Shown piece after piece: positions 5,335 to 9,384 of a stretch of DNA of 9,384 nt. The notes below the pieces were generated by a model. It searched no databases. It saw only the letters and a list, made by a program, of their open reading frames with translations, and was not told where the DNA came from. Origin of the DNA: Verrucomicrobiota bacterium (GTDB lineage: Bacteria; Verrucomicrobiota; Verrucomicrobiia; Opitutales; UBA2995). The translations under genes and the position numbers were made by a program. Positions within the stretch are counted from its first letter, which is position 1; every line of letters starts with the position of its first letter. The DNA lies in assembly GCA_027297085.1 (NCBI GenBank), contig JAPUIL010000240.1:1-9384 (forward strand). Direction: 5' to 3'.

Positions 5335-5829
5335 ATGAAACACACCATATCTGTCCTGGTTGAAAATAAATTCGGCGTGTTAGCCCGAGTGTCTGGCATG
5401 TTTAGTGGCCGTGGTTTCAACATTCATTCGCTAAATGTTGCGCCCACGCATGACCGCTCACTATCCCGTATCACGGTGGTGGCAGTTGGAGACGACCAGG
5501 TGCTGGATCAAATTATCAAACAACTCAATAAACTCGTTAATGTTATAGGAGTCACTGATTTCAAACGGGGTGAAGCGGTTGAGCGTGAGTTGCTACTGGT
5601 AAAGCTTGCCGCCGATTCGGAAAACCGCTCCGAGATTATTCAGATCTGCGAAATTTTCCGCGCCAAGATCATCAATGTGCATAAGGATTCCTTGATCCTT
5701 GAAATCACAGGCGATGAAGGCAAAGTTCGCGCATTTCTCGATATGATCGAACAGTATGAAATTCTCGAACTTTCTCGCACCGGGAAGTTGGCTCTGGAAC
5801 GAGCCAAAAATAGCCTCGCGGCTAAATAA
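5335..5829 (+). CDS. ilvN: Acetolactate synthase small (regulatory) subunit
   Basis: IlvN binds the catalytic IlvB subunit of acetohydroxyacid synthase, activates it and confers feedback inhibition by valine. The complex makes 2-acetolactate or 2-aceto-2-hydroxybutyrate. The 164-residue length is typical. An N-terminal ACT domain (about 3-77) begins TISVLVENKFGVLARVSGMF and includes the RGFNIHSLNV strand expected at the valine site. The C-terminal small-subunit domain (about 84-158) begins VERELLLVKLA. The same frame runs upstream into the tRNA, so I chose the ATG at 5335, which gives the standard N terminus. The leader between tRNA and ATG is 16 bases and has no Shine-Dalgarno site. ilvC follows after 38 bases. 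No ilvB precedes it, which departs from the common ilvBN order. Assignment is firm. Confidence 0.96.
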   Translation: MKHTISVLVENKFGVLARVSGMFSGRGFNIHSLNVAPTHDRSLSRITVVAVGDDQVLDQIIKQLNKLVNVIGVTDFKRGEAVERELLLVKLAADSENRSEIIQICEIFRAKIINVHKDSLILEITGDEGKVRAFLDMIEQYEILELSRTGKLALERAKNSLAAK

Positions 5830-5867
5830 CCCTATTTAATACGGAAACGATTAGCCTCTGAAAAATT

Positions 5868-6893
5868 ATGCCTGCGAAAGTATACAAAGATAAAGACGCC
5901 AATATTGCAGCGATCAAACGCAAGACCTTAGCTGTTATCGGCTTCGGTTCTCAGGGACATGCTCATGCCCTGAACCTGATGGACAGCGGTCTCAATGTGA
6001 TCGTTGGACTCTATAAAAAGAGCAAATCCGTTGAAGTAGCCCGGAAGCAAGGCTTCAAGGTATACGAAACGGCCGAAGCGGTGAAGCGGGCTGATGTGAT
6101 CATGATCGCTGTCCCCGACATGAAGCAGGCATCCGTTTACAAAAATGACATTGCCCCAAACCTTTCGGCAGGTAAGGCCATCCTGTTTACCCACGGTTTT
6201 GCCATTCACTTCGGTTTGATCGAAGCACCGGCTGACGTCGATGTGATCATGGTCGCCCCCAAGGGCCCCGGACACACCGTTCGTATCCAGTATCAGGAAG
6301 GCAAAGGAGTCCCTGCTCTGATCGCCATCCATAACGACGCATCCAAGAAAGCCAAACGAATCGCCTTGGCCTGGGCCAAAGGTATCGGTGGCACCCGCGC
6401 CGGCGTATTGGAAACAACTTTTAAGGAAGAAACTGAAACCGACCTTTTCGGCGAGCAGGCTGTTCTTTGTGGTGGTGCTTCCGCCTTGGTTACCGCCGGT
6501 TTTGAAACCCTGGTTGAAGCTGGTTACCAACCCGAAATGGCTTACTTCGAATGTCTGCATGAGTTGAAGCTCATCGTGGACATGATGGTTGAGTCTGGCA
6601 TCGCCGGTATGCGCTTCTCTATTTCTGAAACAGCCAAGTATGGTGATATTACTCGCGGTCCTCGCATTATCACCGCTCAGACTAAAAAAGCCATGGGCAA
6701 AATTTTGAAGGAAATTCAATCCGGAAAATTCGCCAGGGAATGGGTCAAGGAGTACGAAGATGGTCTGCCGAATTATAAAGCGTTGCTTAAAGCCGGTGAA
6801 AAACACTCTATCGAAAAGGTGGGAGGACGTCTGCGTGGCCTGATGCCTTGGGTATCCAAGAAGAACATCAAAGGAGTTCAGGCCGCCTATTAG
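5868..6893 (+). CDS. ilvC: Ketol-acid reductoisomerase, class I
   Basis: The enzyme isomerises and reduces 2-acetolactate or 2-aceto-2-hydroxybutyrate to the dihydroxy acids of valine/leucine and isoleucine synthesis, using Mg2+ and normally NADPH. At 341 residues it is the short class I form. The cofactor motif [13 protein letters not shown] lies at 25-37. Active-site residues visible are H109, K132 (APKGPGH), D192 and E196 (DLFGEQ), E228 and E232 (FECLHEL), and S253 ([10 protein letters not shown]). The cofactor-specificity loop reads GLYKKSKS (47-54), with tyrosine where most class I enzymes have arginine; both serines remain. It lies 38 bases after ilvN in the same orientation, again with no clear ribosome-binding site, and ends before a strong terminator. 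It is evidently the last gene of the ilvN-ilvC unit. Confidence 0.97.
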   Translation: MPAKVYKDKDANIAAIKRKTLAVIGFGSQGHAHALNLMDSGLNVIVGLYKKSKSVEVARKQGFKVYETAEAVKRADVIMIAVPDMKQASVYKNDIAPNLSAGKAILFTHGFAIHFGLIEAPADVDVIMVAPKGPGHTVRIQYQEGKGVPALIAIHNDASKKAKRIALAWAKGIGGTRAGVLETTFKEETETDLFGEQAVLCGGASALVTAGFETLVEAGYQPEMAYFECLHELKLIVDMMVESGIAGMRFSISETAKYGDITRGPRIITAQTKKAMGKILKEIQSGKFAREWVKEYEDGLPNYKALLKAGEKHSIEKVGGRLRGLMPWVSKKNIKGVQAAY

Positions 6894-6927
6894 GAATCTT
6901 TTTATAGATTTAAGTCTATTACAACTG

Positions 6928-6960
6928 GCGCGAAGACTTCCCATGGTCTTCGCGCTTTTC
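6928..6960 (+). terminator. Intrinsic terminator after ilvC
   Basis: GCGCGAAGAC (6928-6937) and GTCTTCGCGC (6946-6955) form a perfect 10-bp GC-rich stem with an 8-base loop, followed directly by TTTTC. It lies 34 bases after the ilvC stop and separates the branched-chain unit from the tetrapyrrole genes. Confidence 0.93.
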
Positions 6961-7002
6961 TATTAGTGACAGCTTCAAAAAATTTAACTCGAATCAAGCA
7001 CC

Positions 7003-7854
7003 GTGTCTGAACAAATCACATTGGCTACCCGTAAGAGCCCTTTGGCCCTGGTCCAGACTCAACTGGTAGAGGAAGCCATCCACAAAACCTTTCCAGGAAC
7101 GGAGGTTATCCAGTTGCAGATGGTGACCACGGGTGATCAACGGTTGGCCTGGTCCTTGGAAGAAAAAGGAGGGAAAGGGCTTTTTACCAAGGAGCTGGAA
7201 GTAGCTTTGTTGGAGGGACGTGCCGGCATGGCTGTTCACTCTGCCAAGGATTTGCCTGCCAAGATGGAACCTGGACTGGCGTTGGCCGGTTTTTTACCGC
7301 GGGAAAAGGTCGAGGACGTATTGATAAAACGTGTCGACGTTGAACGTATCCAGACTCTGGCGACAGGAAGCCCTCGTAGGCGTGCGCAAGCAAAACTCTT
7401 TTTGCCCGATGTTGAGTTTAGTGACATTCGCGGCAATGTGGAAACGCGCCTAAATAAAATCAAGGAAGGTTATGCCGATGCCACCATCCTCGCCTCCGCT
7501 GGGTTGAGACGTTTGGAGATTTCCGAATGGGAAGGACTAGAATTTGAAACGCTGCACCTGAACCAAATGATTCCCGCCGTAGGGCAGGGGGCGATTGCTC
7601 TCCAATGCCGGGAAGAAGATGTGGATCGTTTTAAACCCTTAACGGATCCCAAAACAGATCAGGCAGTCCGAATTGAACGCGAATTTCTTACCCAGGTGGA
7701 CGGCGGTTGTCAGACGGCCTTTGCCGCTCATTTTATGGATTATACTCTGATTGCGTATCATGAAGATGCAGGCCGCTTTACTTTGACATTCAATACGCTG
7801 GAAATGGATGAAATTCGTCAGGCGATTAGCAATGTGCTTGGAGGAATCCGGTAA
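7003..7854 (+). CDS. hemC: Hydroxymethylbilane synthase (porphobilinogen deaminase)
   Basis: The enzyme polymerises four porphobilinogen molecules into linear hydroxymethylbilane, the substrate of HemD. Its motifs are in order: TRKSPLALVQT (9-19), VHSAKDLPA with the essential aspartate D83, GSPRRRAQ (122-129), IRGNVETRLNKI (142-153), ILASAGLRRL (162-171) and PAVGQGAIAL (191-200). The cofactor-attachment cysteine is C236 in DGGCQTA. The start is a GTG at 7003, since the family N terminus begins right there; no Shine-Dalgarno site is seen. At 283 residues it is shorter than the usual 300-320, with only 47 residues after the cysteine, so the third domain is reduced. It lies 42 bases after the ilvC terminator and overlaps the next gene by one base. 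No hemA is next to it. Confidence 0.96.
   Translation: MSEQITLATRKSPLALVQTQLVEEAIHKTFPGTEVIQLQMVTTGDQRLAWSLEEKGGKGLFTKELEVALLEGRAGMAVHSAKDLPAKMEPGLALAGFLPREKVEDVLIKRVDVERIQTLATGSPRRRAQAKLFLPDVEFSDIRGNVETRLNKIKEGYADATILASAGLRRLEISEWEGLEFETLHLNQMIPAVGQGAIALQCREEDVDRFKPLTDPKTDQAVRIEREFLTQVDGGCQTAFAAHFMDYTLIAYHEDAGRFTLTFNTLEMDEIRQAISNVLGGIR
7840..7844 (+). promoter_or_regulatory. Ribosome-binding site within the end of hemC
   Basis: GGAGG lies nine bases before the ATG at 7854. It is the only clear Shine-Dalgarno site in front of a biosynthetic gene here. With the TAATG stop-start overlap it supports translational coupling of hemC to the downstream fusion gene. Confidence 0.75.
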
Positions 7855-9380
7855 TGAGTGTCGGAATGGTATATTTGGTAGGTGCTGGACCGGGAGCTTC
7901 CGATCTCGTGACAGTCCGTGGAAAGGAATTGATAGAACGATGTGACGCCCTGGTATACGACTACCTCGTCTACGATGAATTGCTGACCTGGACGAAACGC
8001 AGTTGTGAAAAAACCTATGTGGGCAAACGTTCCGGCTATCACTCCAAACCACAGGAAGATATTGAAAAGCTGCTCATCAAACTTGCGAAAGACGGGAAGA
8101 TGGTTGTTAGGCTCAAAGGAGGAGATCCCTTTGTTTTTGGTCGTGGAGGTGAAGAGGCCGATGCTTTGCTAGATGCGGGTATCACTTTTGAAATTGTTCC
8201 GGGAGTAACTGCTTCGGTAGGGACTGCGGCATCCATGGGAATTCCGCTTACACATCGCAATGATAGTTCGGCTGTCGTACTGGTTACAGGCCACGAGGAT
8301 CCGGAAAAATCGGAGACGGCGGTAAACTGGGATCATTATGCCAAGCTCGATGCGACACTTTGCATATACATGGGCCTGACCAAGCTCGACTATATTTCCA
8401 GTGAACTGCTGAAGGCCGGCATGGATCCCGAAACTTCGGTTGCGATTGTGCGTTGGGCTACATTGCCAACTCAAGAAAGCTGTATTGGGAAGTTGGGCAC
8501 GATATCAAAAACAGTTATTGAGTCAGGTATCAAGCCACCAGCAATGATTATAATAGGAGAGGTTGTAAGAGATGCGCCCAAGCATTCCTGGTTTGAGCAG
8601 AAGCCTCTTTTCGGAAAACGTATTGCCATAACCAGAACGCGTCAGCAATCAAGCGAGCTCATGCATCGGCTTCACCAGCTGGGAGCTGATGTGTTGGAGC
8701 TACCTCTGATTAAGGTGTCCGCTGCTGTAGATGAGCAGGTGAAAAAGGACGTGTTTTTTGAGCTGGGTTCTTACGATTGGATTGTTTTTTCCAGTCCCAA
8801 TGGAGTCAGGTATTTTTTCAAAGAATTCTTTAGTGAATACAAAGACGTCCGCTCCATGGGTTTCATGCGTATCGCTGCAGTTGGGCCGGCTACGGTCAAA
8901 GAAATTGAGCAATTTCACCTGGAAGTTGAGATCATGCCCGAAAAACATACGGGTGCGGATCTGGCAGAGGCTCTCATCGGGACGGATAGTATTGAGCATT
9001 CCAAAGTTCTTGTGGTTAAAGGAAACCTGGGAAGCGACGATCTTATCAAACCGCTGGAAGAGAAATGGGCCATTGTGGATCGTTTCGAGGTTTATAAGAC
9101 AGAGGCTTCCGATCTTTCAGAGAATGCAGCCGCAGAAAAGTTTCGCCAACTGGGTGCTCATGGAATCACTTTTACCAGCGGTTCAACAGTGCGGTCTTTC
9201 GTCAAACAAGCCAAAGCGCTGCAACTGGAAGAGGGGGCGGAAACGCCCAAAACGTTCAGTATTGGTCCCGTTACAAGCAAATTGATGAAGGAAATGCATG
9301 TGCCACTGGTGAGAGAGGCGAAGGAATCGACATTGGATGGATTGATAGTGGCGATAGTGGAGGAGTTGGTTCATCCCTGA
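7854..9380 (+). CDS. cobA-hemD: Fused uroporphyrinogen-III C-methyltransferase / uroporphyrinogen-III synthase
   Basis: This single 508-residue protein has two enzymes. Residues 1 to about 245 are the SAM-dependent methyltransferase (CobA/SUMT), which makes precorrin-2 from uroporphyrinogen III. Its signatures are VGAGPGASDLVTVRG (9-23) and VRLKGGDPFVFGRGGEEAD (85-103), plus PGVTAS (116-121). Residues about 253-505 are HemD, which cyclises hydroxymethylbilane to uroporphyrinogen III. Visible HemD motifs are GKRIAITRTR (254-263), VFSSPNGVRYF (311-321), AAVGPATVKEI (341-351), VYKTEA (413-418), FTSGSTVRSF (440-449) and SIGPVTSKL (469-477). Both halves look complete, with no frame break. The ATG overlaps the hemC stop by one base, so substrate producer and consumer are made together. 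Similar fusions are known in other bacteria. The TGA ends four bases before the window edge. Confidence 0.96.
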   Translation: MSVGMVYLVGAGPGASDLVTVRGKELIERCDALVYDYLVYDELLTWTKRSCEKTYVGKRSGYHSKPQEDIEKLLIKLAKDGKMVVRLKGGDPFVFGRGGEEADALLDAGITFEIVPGVTASVGTAASMGIPLTHRNDSSAVVLVTGHEDPEKSETAVNWDHYAKLDATLCIYMGLTKLDYISSELLKAGMDPETSVAIVRWATLPTQESCIGKLGTISKTVIESGIKPPAMIIIGEVVRDAPKHSWFEQKPLFGKRIAITRTRQQSSELMHRLHQLGADVLELPLIKVSAAVDEQVKKDVFFELGSYDWIVFSSPNGVRYFFKEFFSEYKDVRSMGFMRIAAVGPATVKEIEQFHLEVEIMPEKHTGADLAEALIGTDSIEHSKVLVVKGNLGSDDLIKPLEEKWAIVDRFEVYKTEASDLSENAAAEKFRQLGAHGITFTSGSTVRSFVKQAKALQLEEGAETPKTFSIGPVTSKLMKEMHVPLVREAKESTLDGLIVAIVEELVHP

Positions 9381-9384
9381 AAAT

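Noticed and set aside
5928..6944. 338-codon open frame on the minus strand
   Set aside because: It is an exact antisense shadow of ilvC and extends through the terminator. The composition (many F, H, G, Q) is typical of a reversed coding strand.

Overview
The window reads as a chromosomal segment of a Gram-negative environmental bacterium. It looks most like the Verrucomicrobiota (Opitutae-like): the biosynthetic genes mostly lack Shine-Dalgarno sites, a CobA-HemD fusion is present, and the insertion sequence carries an AbrB-like passenger of a type I associate with that phylum. This placement is from memory and protein character, not from a marker gene.

Layout. Positions 1-62 hold the last 19 codons of an unidentified + strand gene, followed by a hairpin. 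About 118-1898 is an IS4-type insertion sequence on the minus strand. It has two overlapping genes: a 71-residue AbrB-like protein and a DDE transposase with a complete Y-R-E-K motif. A run of nine A residues lies where the two frames overlap, as expected for a -1 frameshift that would make a fused protein. Positions 1899-2115 look non-coding and hold small hairpins. A hypothetical + strand gene (2116-2502) converges on a minus-strand PAS sensor histidine kinase (2549-3709), with a perfect 12-bp hairpin between them. A 400-base intergenic region with several inverted repeats follows.

The right half is housekeeping on the + strand. It runs asd (aspartate-semialdehyde dehydrogenase), tRNA-Val(UAC), ilvN (acetolactate synthase regulatory subunit), ilvC (ketol-acid reductoisomerase), then a strong intrinsic terminator. 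After that come hemC (hydroxymethylbilane synthase) and, overlapping it by one base, a cobA-hemD fusion that ends at 9380.

How the genes work together. Asd makes the precursor of homoserine and threonine, and so of 2-ketobutyrate for isoleucine. IlvN and IlvC belong to the shared valine/isoleucine/leucine route. The tRNA that reads valine codons lies only 16 nt in front of ilvN, with no terminator between, so valine synthesis and valine decoding may share a transcript. The ilvB catalytic subunit gene is not in this window. HemC and the CobA-HemD protein act in sequence: hydroxymethylbilane, uroporphyrinogen III, then precorrin-2, supplying heme, siroheme and corrinoids.

The observations most worth a second look are the A9 frameshift signal joining the AbrB-like protein to its transposase, and the tRNA-Val serving as the immediate leader of ilvN-ilvC. 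I saw no CRISPR array, defence cassette or secondary-metabolite cluster.
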